Shown here piece after piece: positions 34,441 to 46,315 of a DNA stretch of 64,000 bases. This stretch comes from Chthoniobacterales bacterium (GTDB lineage: Bacteria; Verrucomicrobiota; Verrucomicrobiia; Chthoniobacterales; UBA10450). A program made the translations under genes and the position numbers. The notes beneath the pieces were generated by a model. That model was not told the origin of the DNA. It saw only the letters and a program-made list of their open reading frames with translations, and searched no databases. Location: the NCBI GenBank assembly GCA_035274845.1, contig DATENU010000021.1:183150-247149 (forward strand), in the 5' to 3' direction. Each line of letters starts with the position of its first letter. The stretch's first letter is position 1.

Positions 34441-35469
34441 ATGAGATTTTTCTGGGCCCTGCTTCTTTCGATTGCGAGCGCCGCAGTTGTCGCTGCGCAG
34501 GATTTCCCCGGCGAGCTGGGGAAAATCGTTCAGAACCTGGAGAAAACCAAGGCGGCGGCCGTGGCCGGTAACGACGGCTGGCTCTTTTTCGGCGGCGAGC
34601 TGCGGCTGCTCTCGGTCGGCCGGTTCTGGGGCGATGATGCGCGAAAAGTAAGCCGCGCCCACAAGCCGGAGCTGGCCGATCCGGCTCCCGCCATTCTCGA
34701 TTTCCAACAACGGCTCACAGCGCGCGGGATCGAGCTGCTGGTTGTGCCGGTTCCGCCGAAGGCGGCAATTTACCCGGAGAAGATTGTGGCCGGTTCCGAT
34801 GCCCGCGCGAACGATCCGGCGCCCACGCTGCATCGCTTCTATGAAGAATTGCGCGCAGCCGGAGTCGATGTCCTCGATTTGAGCGCGCTCTTCATTCAAA
34901 ACCGCGATCACCAGCGCGGCCCCGTTTTCTGTAAAACCGACAGTCATTGGTCCGGGATCGGTTGTGTGCTGGCGGCACAGGCGATTGCCGAAAAAGTCCG
35001 CGGGAAATTCGGAAAGACGGAAACGGCCAAACAATACACGGCGGAATGGAAGGATGCCGACCGCGAAGGGGATCTTGCTTCGCTCGTCGGGCGGGACGGG
35101 CGCAAGTCGCCTCCGGAAAAGATCGCCGTCCAAAGCGTGAGCGAAAAGGGGACCGGCGCCGCGGTTCAGGACGATCCCAACAGCCCGCTCCTGCTCCTGG
35201 GCGACAGTCACACGCTCGTTTACCACGATCGCGAATTCCTGCCGGTGCGCGCCGGGCTGGTGGACCAACTCGCTCTCCAACTTGGGTTCGCTCCCGATCT
35301 CATTGGGACCAGCGGCTCGGGTGCGACGCCGGTCCGAATCAATCTCTATCGGCGAAGCGTGAAGGACGCAGGGTATCTTTCGAAAAAGAAGGTCGTGGTC
35401 TGGTGTTTTGCCGCCCGGGAGTTTACGGAAGCAACGGAAGGCTGGGCCAAAGTACCCGTAGCGAAGTAG
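34441..35469 (+). CDS. Second AlgX/AlgJ-like exported acetyltransferase
   Basis: The 342-residue protein has a signal peptide (MRFFWALLLSIASAAVVAAQ). The SGNH-like domain has D167 and H169 in CKTDSHWSG and S256 in LLLGDSHTL, as in AlgJ/AlgX. GNDGWLFFGGELR at 43-55 is the typical opening of this family. It is divergent from the MBOAT gene and is likely a second acceptor-side acetyltransferase of the same system. A trimeric complex or a distinct polymer target is possible. Confidence 0.85.
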   Translation: MRFFWALLLSIASAAVVAAQDFPGELGKIVQNLEKTKAAAVAGNDGWLFFGGELRLLSVGRFWGDDARKVSRAHKPELADPAPAILDFQQRLTARGIELLVVPVPPKAAIYPEKIVAGSDARANDPAPTLHRFYEELRAAGVDVLDLSALFIQNRDHQRGPVFCKTDSHWSGIGCVLAAQAIAEKVRGKFGKTETAKQYTAEWKDADREGDLASLVGRDGRKSPPEKIAVQSVSEKGTGAAVQDDPNSPLLLLGDSHTLVYHDREFLPVRAGLVDQLALQLGFAPDLIGTSGSGATPVRINLYRRSVKDAGYLSKKKVVVWCFAAREFTEATEGWAKVPVAK

Positions 35470-35574
35470 CGCTTATTTTTTTCGGCGGCAGGCTCGGACT
35501 GCGGAGTCGTGGTGTTCGCCCTGAACCCAAAAAATGGTGGCTAAGGTTTGCTCGGTCGGGTAAAGAAAATTCGT

Positions 35575-36051
35575 ATGTGCGGGTCCCCCAACACGTTTTC
35601 GCTGAAAGATAAGCTCGATTACGCTTGGAAATGGTTTGAATACCACGCGAGTCAGCGACTGGTTGCATTCAACTTTCTCCTGGTGCTGATGGGCGCTTTA
35701 TCGTTGGCCTATTATACAGCGTTCAAGGACAGAGAATATTTGTACGCGCTCGTCGCTGGTCTCTTCGGCGCGTTCATTTCGTGCGCATTCCTCAACATCG
35801 ACCGGCGAAACGAACAGTTGGTCGACCGGGGACGAGCGGCCTTGAGAGAGCTTGAAAGCTTAAAGGAATTTTCGCCGGAGAAGGACGACATGTGTCGGCT
35901 CCTAACGTTGGACAACCAGCACCGTCCTCCAGCCATTTTCTCGCACGCTTGGTTGCGATGGATTGCGACCTCGCTGTTGCTCCTTTTCCTGATTGGGAGC
36001 ACTGTTTCAGCGCTGAAAATGGTCGAAGCTATGAAAGCCTTGGTTCCATAA
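35575..36051 (+). CDS. Small membrane protein, accessory type
   Basis: 158 residues from the ATG at 35575 (a TTG nine codons earlier is possible). Two adjacent membrane helices ([19 protein letters not shown] and [18 protein letters not shown]), a cytoplasmic coiled segment starting [21 protein letters not shown], and a third helix near the C-terminus. This 'two helices then LDxRNxxLVxxGxxAL' plan recurs in hypothetical proteins of accessory regions; no function is known. Composition is lower in GC than the surface-polymer genes around it. Confidence 0.65.
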   Translation: MCGSPNTFSLKDKLDYAWKWFEYHASQRLVAFNFLLVLMGALSLAYYTAFKDREYLYALVAGLFGAFISCAFLNIDRRNEQLVDRGRAALRELESLKEFSPEKDDMCRLLTLDNQHRPPAIFSHAWLRWIATSLLLLFLIGSTVSALKMVEAMKALVP

Positions 36052-36067
36052 CTCGAGAGCCGCACCA

Positions 36068-36337
36068 ATGCCCTACATCAAACAAGAGAGACGAGAGGCG
36101 ATTCGCGCCGGCGCCAAACCATGCGATGCAGGCGAATTGAATTTCGCCATCAGCATCCTCGTCGACGAATATTTGGCGGCCAAGGGGCCGATTCGATACG
36201 CTCACCTAAACGAGGTCGTGGGCGCTATAGATTGCGCCAAACTCGAGCTTTACCGAAGGGTGGCCGGCCCGTACGAGGACGAAAAGATTGTCGAGAATGG
36301 GGATGTTTACCAAAGCAATGCGCCCCGCGGGCATTGA
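36068..36337 (+). CDS. DUF6899-like small protein, often phage-associated
   Basis: The 89-residue protein fits the family I know as DUF6899, seen in phages and accessory regions: [17 protein letters not shown], then [52 protein letters not shown]. Function unknown. It follows the small membrane protein by 16 bp. The last residues (QSNAPRGH) go beyond the conserved end. Confidence 0.75.
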   Translation: MPYIKQERREAIRAGAKPCDAGELNFAISILVDEYLAAKGPIRYAHLNEVVGAIDCAKLELYRRVAGPYEDEKIVENGDVYQSNAPRGH

Positions 36338-36375
36338 TCTGCTTGCCAAGCCGGGATACGGGCGAGCGCATCTGC

Positions 36376-37680
36376 TCAAATCAAGGGTGCCCAATCCAGA
36401 GCTATTGAAGCGCCCAAATAGGCGACTATCAACGAGATTGCGTTCACTATCACAAAGAGATCCAGATTCAATCTGCCCAGCTCGGACCTGCGCCCCAACA
36501 TCCAATAGGCGGCAATTTTGAACCCCAGCCAGATGACAATAAGGATCGGGTGACTCATGAGGAAGAGGGTCACGTAGATGAGGGTGTCCGCGATCCCAAC
36601 CAGCACAACCAGACCGAAGGATTTGTCGCCTGAGTCGGATTGCGTTGCGTCTTCCGTAGCGACCGATCGCGAGCCGCCGTTCGAGGCCGCCAACATGACC
36701 ACGATTCCCAACAGCACGGCGCTTCCAATGGCGGAAAGAAGGTAAGCCCACATGCGGGCGCTGTGGCTGGCTTTGGTCGAGGGTGGCGGCGGGAAAGGCG
36801 TCACCGGGTTGGCGGCAGAAGGGTTAGCCTCTGGCACGAGACGGTCGAGGTCGCGGCGACCTCGACCCAGAGCTGTCTGCAACCATTCCCCGTATGCTGG
36901 ATTTGGCAGGATGATCCACTCCACTCCGATTTTCAGGCGGTCCTTGTCGATTGCGGCCTTGCGATCTCTGACGGCGGCATCCAACTCCCCATCGGTGTCA
37001 TTAACTACCGGGCGAAACTTTAGGGTTTCGTCAAAATCCCGCAGGTTGTCTCCAAGATAGAATAGGACGCTGTAGCCGGCGGAAGTTACCTCGTTAAAGC
37101 GAGCCGTTTTATCACTTGCGCCTGTTTTTAGTTTCAAGAACTCGTCACCGATGGGCCTGCCAAGAAGCGAGCCGAGGGCGTACTTCGTTTGAGCGCGAAA
37201 CTTATCGTTGCGATTGCTGATAAAAAAGAGGGCGACGTGGTGGTTGTCCGCTTCGGAGATGAACTCCTTTGCGCCTGGCACGAGGGCCAGCTTATCAGGG
37301 TGATTCTGCTCCCAGTCATCCCAAAGGCGTTGGTCGTAAGCGAGACCGCTGCGAAGCTGCATGGCCATAAATCCCGAATTGTCGATGACGGTTTCATCCA
37401 AGTCGGTGATGACAGCGAATTTTCCAGACTGCCCGGCGACTTTCTTCAGTCGCTCGATTGCCAGGTTATACGCCTGATAACAGAGGGCCCGATATTCAGC
37501 CGATGTCTGCATGTAAAGACTGGCGTCGAGGTTACGATGCGGAGGGTCGTCAGCCTTAAATGATCGCGGTGCCTGTTGGGCAACGACCGAACTGATCGCC
37601 AGAAAGGCAAGCAGAATGCAGATTGCCATCTTTCTGCGTGGGATCTGACCGCGGATGTCCAAACCGGGAGAGGAATTCAT
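36376..37680 (-). CDS. HAD class IIIB acid phosphatase fused to a membrane domain
   Basis: 434 residues from the ATG at 37678-37680; a later ATG (37629) would leave only the hydrophobic signal. N-terminal signal/anchor KMAICILLAFLAISSVVAQQ. The HAD domain (about 60-275) has motif I TDLDETVIDNSG, motif II LFFISNR and motif IV LGDNLRDFDE, as in lipoprotein e(P4)/class B-C acid phosphatases of the outer surface. Unlike the usual 230-270 residue enzymes, it continues through a Pro-rich linker into about 150 residues with four membrane helices. The fusion would tether the phosphatase to the inner membrane. The substrate is unknown. Confidence 0.82.
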   Translation of the reverse strand: MNSSPGLDIRGQIPRRKMAICILLAFLAISSVVAQQAPRSFKADDPPHRNLDASLYMQTSAEYRALCYQAYNLAIERLKKVAGQSGKFAVITDLDETVIDNSGFMAMQLRSGLAYDQRLWDDWEQNHPDKLALVPGAKEFISEADNHHVALFFISNRNDKFRAQTKYALGSLLGRPIGDEFLKLKTGASDKTARFNEVTSAGYSVLFYLGDNLRDFDETLKFRPVVNDTDGELDAAVRDRKAAIDKDRLKIGVEWIILPNPAYGEWLQTALGRGRRDLDRLVPEANPSAANPVTPFPPPPSTKASHSARMWAYLLSAIGSAVLLGIVVMLAASNGGSRSVATEDATQSDSGDKSFGLVVLVGIADTLIYVTLFLMSHPILIVIWLGFKIAAYWMLGRRSELGRLNLDLFVIVNAISLIVAYLGASIALDWAPLI

Positions 37681-37793
37681 CGGGGAAGAATGGGGTTCGG
37701 ATGATTTTGTTCGGCGAGTCCGGTTTTGCCAAGCAATTCCTCTCCCAACGTTGACGCTTGACGCGCAATGCGATTCGCTGGAAACCATTGCCG

Positions 37794-39050
37794 GTGTTAA
37801 ACCGCTCCAACCAAGCAATCGCTTTCATCCTTCTCTGGTTGCTCGCCGCGCTCCCGCTCGCTGCCGCGGAACATCAGAACCCGCCCCAGCAAAACACGCC
37901 GCCGCAAGCCGGCGGCCTCAGTGTCCTTATTCTTGGTGATTCGCTCGCGCTCTGCGGATTCGGGAAACGGCTCGACGAACGATTTCGCCAGAGTCCGCAG
38001 GTGAAGGCGACGTTCACTTATCTCGCCTGCGGGACGAATCCGTTGAGCTGGTTGAAGGACCGGCCCTATACGCACATCCAAACCCATTGCGGCTTCGTCA
38101 GTATCGAAACGAATCCCAGCTCGGGGCACGTGAAGGAATTGCAGGACGTCTATGGCCAGACGCGCGGTCATACGCCGGGTTCGCACGCGGTTCCGAAGCT
38201 CGAGGACCTGCTGGCCACGCTCCAGCCCGATATTCTGATCATGCAGACCGGCACGAACCTGTTCGATTTGTTCCCCGATCACAAAAGCGTCAGTCCAAAT
38301 CGGCACGGACCGGTCCTGCGAAGTTATCTTGCGCCCTTCATTTCCAAAGCGGTGAAGAGTCCGTCGCCGCTCCGAAAGATTTACTGGGTTGCGTCTCCCA
38401 CCTCGGGAAGAGTTTCAAAAGAGATCCAGGATTTCGTGGTCCAGCAGACGCGTGCTGACATCGGCCATATCGCAAACGTCATCGATAGCCGGACCCTGGT
38501 TTCCTACCCGTATCGCCACATGGAGCCCGACAAGGAACATTTCATCGGCGACGACATGGATCTTTGGGCCGACAAAGTTTTCGAGATCGTCGAACGCGAT
38601 ATTGGCGCGCAGCCGATCGCTTCGCTGAAGCCGCTGGCGGAGACCATGGTGGCGCCGCCCCCGGTGACCGAACCGACGCCGCCTGCCGAGAAACCCAAGG
38701 AAACGACTCTCCAGGTGCGAGCGAAATTGGTTTCGAAAACGGCGCCGGTTCCGGTAAACGAATTCCTTCCCTACCAGGAATTTCTGGTCGGATATCTCTA
38801 CGACGTCACGCGTGTTATTGCTGGCGAATATTCCGAAAAGCAAATACTCGTGATGCATCCCGCTTACATTAAACTGGAGGAGCAGCGCCTCGGCCGATGG
38901 CGGATTGGGCGGAATTATCGGCTCCAATTGCACGAGCTCGAAAGCACCGTTTGGAAAACCGTGAAATCGAAGGATGATTCCGGGTTGATCAATCTCCAGC
39001 CATATATCCGGATCCAGGATGAAGCGAAACACCCTGACTATGCGCACTAG
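37794..39050 (+). CDS. Exported SGNH-hydrolase-like protein with C-terminal domain
   Basis: 418 residues from the GTG at 37794 (a TTG 12 codons earlier is possible). A signal peptide (QAIAFILLWLLAALPLAAAE) precedes an SGNH domain: block I LILGDSLALCG, block III MQTGTNLFD, and DxxH in PDKEHF. These give the Ser/Gly/Asn/His set of GDSL esterases and acetyltransferases. After a Pro-rich linker (about 295-320), the last 100 residues form a separate domain (LPYQEFLVGYLYDVTRVIAGEYSEKQILVMH) of unknown type. It overlaps the next SGNH gene by 11 bp. It probably acts on acetylated surface polymer with the AlgI/AlgX-like proteins (inference). Confidence 0.8.
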   Translation: MLNRSNQAIAFILLWLLAALPLAAAEHQNPPQQNTPPQAGGLSVLILGDSLALCGFGKRLDERFRQSPQVKATFTYLACGTNPLSWLKDRPYTHIQTHCGFVSIETNPSSGHVKELQDVYGQTRGHTPGSHAVPKLEDLLATLQPDILIMQTGTNLFDLFPDHKSVSPNRHGPVLRSYLAPFISKAVKSPSPLRKIYWVASPTSGRVSKEIQDFVVQQTRADIGHIANVIDSRTLVSYPYRHMEPDKEHFIGDDMDLWADKVFEIVERDIGAQPIASLKPLAETMVAPPPVTEPTPPAEKPKETTLQVRAKLVSKTAPVPVNEFLPYQEFLVGYLYDVTRVIAGEYSEKQILVMHPAYIKLEEQRLGRWRIGRNYRLQLHELESTVWKTVKSKDDSGLINLQPYIRIQDEAKHPDYAH

Positions 39051-39858
39051 ACGAGATTGGTCGAAGCTCATTCAATCCGCGCTTTTGCCGCTGGCTTTTG
39101 CCGTCGGCATCGGCAGTTTTGTTCTCGTGGCGGAAGGCAAACCGAAGAAGGCTTCGAAACCAGCCCCGGATGCGCCGCCGCCGAGCGTTCTCATGATCGG
39201 CGATTCGCTTTCGGTGGGAAAATTTGGCGAAGTCGTCCAGATGCACCTGGCCAAGAATCATCGCGTGGCTGCCTACGCGTCCTGCGGTTCCTCGCCCGAA
39301 CATTGGCTCTCCGGCGAACAGGATTTCATCACGAAATGCGGGTATCGGCAAAGGACGAGCGATTCCGATGTTTTCACCGATTGGGTGAATGGCCATGCCC
39401 CTCGGCCCACCCGGACGCCAAAGCTGGCTGATCTGGTTCGAAAACATAAGCCGACGATTTTGGTAGTGCAGCTGGGGACCAACTGGATGGACCGCAATTT
39501 GTCCGACGAACAGATGATCGAATATTTGGGCCGATTGGTTGACGAGGCGCGGCGAGGGCCGGTGGAAAAGATCGTCTGGATAGCCCCGCCCGATTCATCG
39601 CGGCTTCGCAAGGTCCAGGGAAGAGTCCACCAGATTATTCGCCGGGTCGCCGCTCGGAAAAAGTTCGACGTGATCGACTCGCGCAATGTCACCCACTACG
39701 TCATGGGCAAGACCGGCGGCGACGGCATTCACTATAATACGGCGGCTTCCGAAGCCTGGGCCCGCGCCATCCAGCGCGACCTGGACGTTAAGATTGCGCT
39801 GACCCGGCGGGAAACCAAACTGAGCAGCTTCTCCCGCGACGAATCGATCGGGAACTAG
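39040..39858 (+). CDS. Exported SGNH/GDSL hydrolase-like protein
   Basis: 272 residues from the ATG at 39040; an ATG at 39019 would extend the overlap with the preceding gene to 32 bp. The N-terminal helix LLPLAFAVGIGSFVLVAEG is a signal or anchor. SGNH motifs: MIGDSLSVGKFG, VVQLGTNWMD and DGIHYNTAAS (DxxH). It shares order and spacing with the preceding protein, so the pair probably arose by duplication and acts on the same class of ester. Confidence 0.82.
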   Translation: MRTRRDWSKLIQSALLPLAFAVGIGSFVLVAEGKPKKASKPAPDAPPPSVLMIGDSLSVGKFGEVVQMHLAKNHRVAAYASCGSSPEHWLSGEQDFITKCGYRQRTSDSDVFTDWVNGHAPRPTRTPKLADLVRKHKPTILVVQLGTNWMDRNLSDEQMIEYLGRLVDEARRGPVEKIVWIAPPDSSRLRKVQGRVHQIIRRVAARKKFDVIDSRNVTHYVMGKTGGDGIHYNTAASEAWARAIQRDLDVKIALTRRETKLSSFSRDESIGN

Positions 39859-39860
39859 CT

Positions 39861-39932
39861 GTGTAGCGGCGGGTGTCCCACCCGCAGGCGAAGGGAGAAG
39901 CGCGGAAGCGGGTGAGACACCCGCCGCTACAC
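39861..39932. repeat. Palindromic element behind the SGNH gene
   Basis: Arms 39861-39885 and 39908-39932 are reverse complements at 24 of 25 positions (core TAGCGGCGGGTGTC). The element starts 3 bp after the SGNH stop. It has the same style as the other elements in this window, with a 'GTGTAGCGG' outer end. Confidence 0.85.
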
Positions 39933-39971
39933 CGGAGTCGTCCGGTACCCGTCAACGCATTGAGCTGCGAA

Positions 39972-43151
<3,180 letters not shown>

Positions 43152-43155
<4 letters not shown>

Positions 43156-44789
43156 AAACCAACGAAACTCGCGCAACCGGCAACGTTATCTGGAAGCTCA
43201 TCTTCTGGATTACCTTGGCGGCTATCTTTGGCTGCGCGACGTGGCGGCGGTTCTCGCTCCCTTTGGAGCCGATCGCTGATCTGGACATCTGGGGTTATTT
43301 GTCCCCCGCGCTTTTCAAGCTCACTCGCGGCGAATTCGTCCACGCCCACGGCCGTAATTTCGTCTACCCCGGTTTTCTCTTCCTGCTCTTACGGGCATTC
43401 GCCGACTTCCGGGCGATTGTTGTCGCTCAACATATTCTCGGGCTGGCCGGCGGCGGCTTCATTATCATGGCCTGGCAAAAAACCCGCAGCTTCACCCCGT
43501 TCTCGAAGTTTGGCGATCGCGCCCACACTGTGCTCGGGTTAGGTCTAGCCGCCGTCTTTCTGCTCGCTGGTGAACCAATCAGGGCTGAAATGGGCATTCG
43601 CCCGGAAGCAATTTGTGCATTTCTCCTGGCGCTCAATCTTTTTTTCCTGACCGGATTTCTGGCCCAGAGATTCGCTGCCCAAAAGACGCCTGTTGTCTGG
43701 GGCATTGGAACGGGCGCTTCCGCGGTTCTCCTCGCCGCTGTGAAGCCAAGCTTCTTCTTTCTGGCCCTGGTCCCGCTTCTGCCCATCGGAGTTTTCCTGG
43801 TGACTCGAAATCCTCTCCGGCAAAAGATGCTTATCGCGCTCGGTATCGCGTTTTCGGCAGCTCTGATCGCGGTCCCGGAACATTTTCTCAGTCGCGGGGA
43901 CGACCGAAGCAGCTTGTTCCTGCCCACGAACCTTTTTGTGGTGCACGCCGATCTGATTCGCGACCAACTGGCAGACGACGTCGCCAAGGAGGCCAATCTT
44001 CCGTATCACCGCGAGCGCCTCGACAAGATCCAGAAACAGCTGGCGTTGGAGATTGAGAAATCCGCCGCCGCCGAGGGATCGCACTTTCCTTCGCTCGGGT
44101 TCTCTCCGGATTACCTGATGTATACCGCGACCTCCATCGCCGAGCAGGTGGCCCAGGAATTCAATTACGATATTCCCGCGATCACTTCTTTTTATAACTT
44201 CTGTTACTGGCGTGCGTGGCAGCAGCGTCCGGGCGCAATGCTGAAGAAAATCGGACGCCAGATAGCGCTATTCTACGCGCCGATTTCTCCTGTCTATGAC
44301 CGCAGAAAATTCATTCCGCTGGCGATTGTTTACGACATTAGCGCCCACAGTTTTGATCGGGAGTCGTATCGCGAGTTACTGAGCGCGTATCCAGGCACCT
44401 TGGAGTTCATCCAGCGTTGCGCGTCTCTCGGTGAAACCGCACCGCCGGTTGTCCAATCCCGGTTGATTCACAAGCTGGTGGTCTTTCTGGCGCGCTCCTA
44501 CCTCACGCTCCTCGGGCTTACGTTCGTGATCTCGGCCGCGTGTTTTCGAAATGATTGTCGAAAAACGCTGGGGGCGCTGGCGGGTTTAACTCTCCTGGTC
44601 TTCGCTTACAACGCCGCGGCATGTCTCGAAGTGGCGATCATGCAGGTCTTCGACGGCCCGCGTTATTCCACGGTCCAGTTTTGTTTTACCGTGTTCGCCG
44701 AATTCCTGGCGCTGCGCCTCGTCCTGGAAGGCGTGTTTCAGTTGGTGCGATGGGGCCGGCCCATCCAGACTTCAGCGCCGGGGGAGTAG
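43152..44789 (+). CDS. Polytopic membrane protein, possible GT-C glycosyltransferase-like
   Basis: 545 residues; the GTG start overlaps the ABC-F stop (GTGA). About 10-11 membrane helices with one large external loop (about 250-370). After the first helix, EPIADLDIWGYLSPAL has acidic residues in the place of the D-x-D/E motif of GT-C enzymes such as ArnT or PMT, and the general plan fits, but no family is recognised. An alternative is a plain hypothetical membrane protein. Its last 52 bp overlap the convergent DUF2071 gene. Confidence 0.65.
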
Positions 44790-45505
44790 TTTGCGCCGAT
44801 AAATCTCGCGGTTTTCCACCAGCGACCGGTGCTCCCAATAAGCGCGTCCTCCTTCATTTCGATCTCGGCGGTAGCCTGTGGCCAGGGCGAATGCCAAACG
44901 CGGAAGAAACGAGTCCAATTGCGGTATCGAGTGAAGGCGGTATAGCGTTCAAGCAGAAATTCCGTCAGCGACCCGGCATCACAGGCCTCAAATTGGTGGC
45001 CGCGAACCTTGCCTTCATAAATGAGCTGACCCGCGCGGGCTTCGACCATTCCGCGCAATGCGTTCCCTTCGCGCGCGTGATCGTAATCGATCCGACCGAA
45101 ACGATACGGCAACCCGAAGCTGCGCGGCCCGAGATGGACGGCGGCACGGTTGTTCAGCCATTCGGCGAGGAAATAAATCCCCGGCTCGCCCCGATGACGG
45201 ACGTAAGTGCGAACGTTGAGAAATTCGTGGGTGGCGATCGGTTTCAAAAGCCATTCGCCCAGGTTCCCGCCGAGGCGCGGCCGCATTTTGGAAAGGGTAA
45301 ACGCCACCAGGCTGACGAACGCGCTTCCGTCGCGAAGGTCGAGCTCAAAGGGAACGTCCGGTTGCAGGAGTGCCGGATCCGCCGCGTAGTGGACGAAGAC
45401 GGCCCGGTCCCAGCGCGCGTAGAACATCGGCTCGCCGCGGACTGCGAGCATGCGGCGCCGCGCCGCTTCACTGAAGGTGGTGCGACTCGCGGCGAGACTC
45501 TCCAT
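44738..45505 (-). CDS. DUF2071 (YqjF-like) protein
   Basis: The 255-residue soluble protein fits DUF2071/YqjF: FYARWDRAVFVHYAADPALLQPDVP, then FVSLVAFTLSKMRPR, FLNVRTYVRHRGEPGIYFL and a C-terminal RYRNWTRFFRVWHSPWP. The family relates to acetoacetate-decarboxylase-like folds but lacks a proven reaction. It is the last gene of the GbsR-led operon, 6 bp after doxX. Its 3' end overlaps the convergent membrane gene by 52 bp. Confidence 0.85.
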   Translation of the reverse strand: MESLAASRTTFSEAARRRMLAVRGEPMFYARWDRAVFVHYAADPALLQPDVPFELDLRDGSAFVSLVAFTLSKMRPRLGGNLGEWLLKPIATHEFLNVRTYVRHRGEPGIYFLAEWLNNRAAVHLGPRSFGLPYRFGRIDYDHAREGNALRGMVEARAGQLIYEGKVRGHQFEACDAGSLTEFLLERYTAFTRYRNWTRFFRVWHSPWPQATAEIEMKEDALIGSTGRWWKTARFIGANYSPGAEVWMGRPHRTN

Positions 45506-45511
45506 TTGAGA

Positions 45512-45898
45512 TCAACGCGTCTCTTGCGCAGCGCGGGGTGAAAGCGACCAGACGGTGTAGGCGCAGGCGGTGAGACAAAGATCCTTGATCAGCGCGCCGT
45601 AGGGATCGGTCAGCATCGCTGGGTTCGCCATCGCCACCAGGACGATCAGGATCCACATGCCGAGAGTGGCGATTGCGACGGCCAGTCGTTCCGCGAACCC
45701 CGCCAGCAGCCAGATCGCAAACCCGACCTGGGCCGCGCCGAGCAACTGCAGGAAAAATTCCGGCGTTCCGAAATAGAAGCTGGATCGGCGAACGAGCTCG
45801 ACTTGATCCGGCCGTACGAACAGGAGCTTCGGAACAAGTCCTTCGTAAAACCAGACCGCGCCCAGGGCGAGTCGAGAAAAAGTGACGACGTTCTTCAT
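45512..45898 (-). CDS. DoxX-like membrane protein
   Basis: 128 residues, four membrane helices. RLALGAVWFYEGLVPKLLF and AAQVGFAIWLLAGFAERLAVAIATLGM are typical of the DoxX/DoxD-like family (quinone-linked or thiol-redox membrane proteins). The ATG directly abuts the preceding stop (45899). In this operon a thiol-disulfide (DCC) domain is encoded four genes upstream, so a redox role in the membrane is plausible. Confidence 0.8.
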   Translation of the reverse strand: MKNVVTFSRLALGAVWFYEGLVPKLLFVRPDQVELVRRSSFYFGTPEFFLQLLGAAQVGFAIWLLAGFAERLAVAIATLGMWILIVLVAMANPAMLTDPYGALIKDLCLTACAYTVWSLSPRAAQETR

Positions 45899-46315
45899 TT
45901 AGTGAAAGCCGCGGTTGGCGGCGGTGAAGTAAACGGCGGCGAACGCGCCGTAACCGACAAAGAGCATCCAGTGAATGACGGTGCGAAGCCGATCACCCCG
46001 CCAATGGACCGCGCTGTAATGGGTCCATTGCATCACCGAGCGGATCGCCCAAAAAACGCCGATCCCGAGCGCGAGCCAGACGCAGAGGGGATGGGCCGCG
46101 TTTGCGATATCCCCGGCGAATTGCCAGGTGATTGCGCCGAAAATCGCGAGCGTGATCGAAATGAAATAGACGTGAATCTGGAACACCTCGCGGAGAAGGA
46201 GCGGCATCGCGTCGAGGTCCGGGCGCCATTTCATGATTCGAATCAGGAACAGGTTTAGGAAGACGACGCCGAGTTGGGCGAGCGCGGCCAGGCGGAGGAG
46301 GAGTTCGAGTTTCAT
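45899..46315 (-). CDS. Small four-helix membrane protein
   Basis: 138 residues with four predicted helices (LAALAQLGVVFLNLFLIRI, VYFISITLAIFGAITW, LCVWLALGIGVFWAIR and VIHWMLFVGYGAFAAVYF). Conserved-looking polar spots include MKWRPDLDAMPLLLREVFQIHVYF and RSVMQWTHYS. Family not recognised. The start overlaps the epimerase stop by 4 bp (ATGA). Confidence 0.75.
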   Translation of the reverse strand: MKLELLLRLAALAQLGVVFLNLFLIRIMKWRPDLDAMPLLLREVFQIHVYFISITLAIFGAITWQFAGDIANAAHPLCVWLALGIGVFWAIRSVMQWTHYSAVHWRGDRLRTVIHWMLFVGYGAFAAVYFTAANRGFH

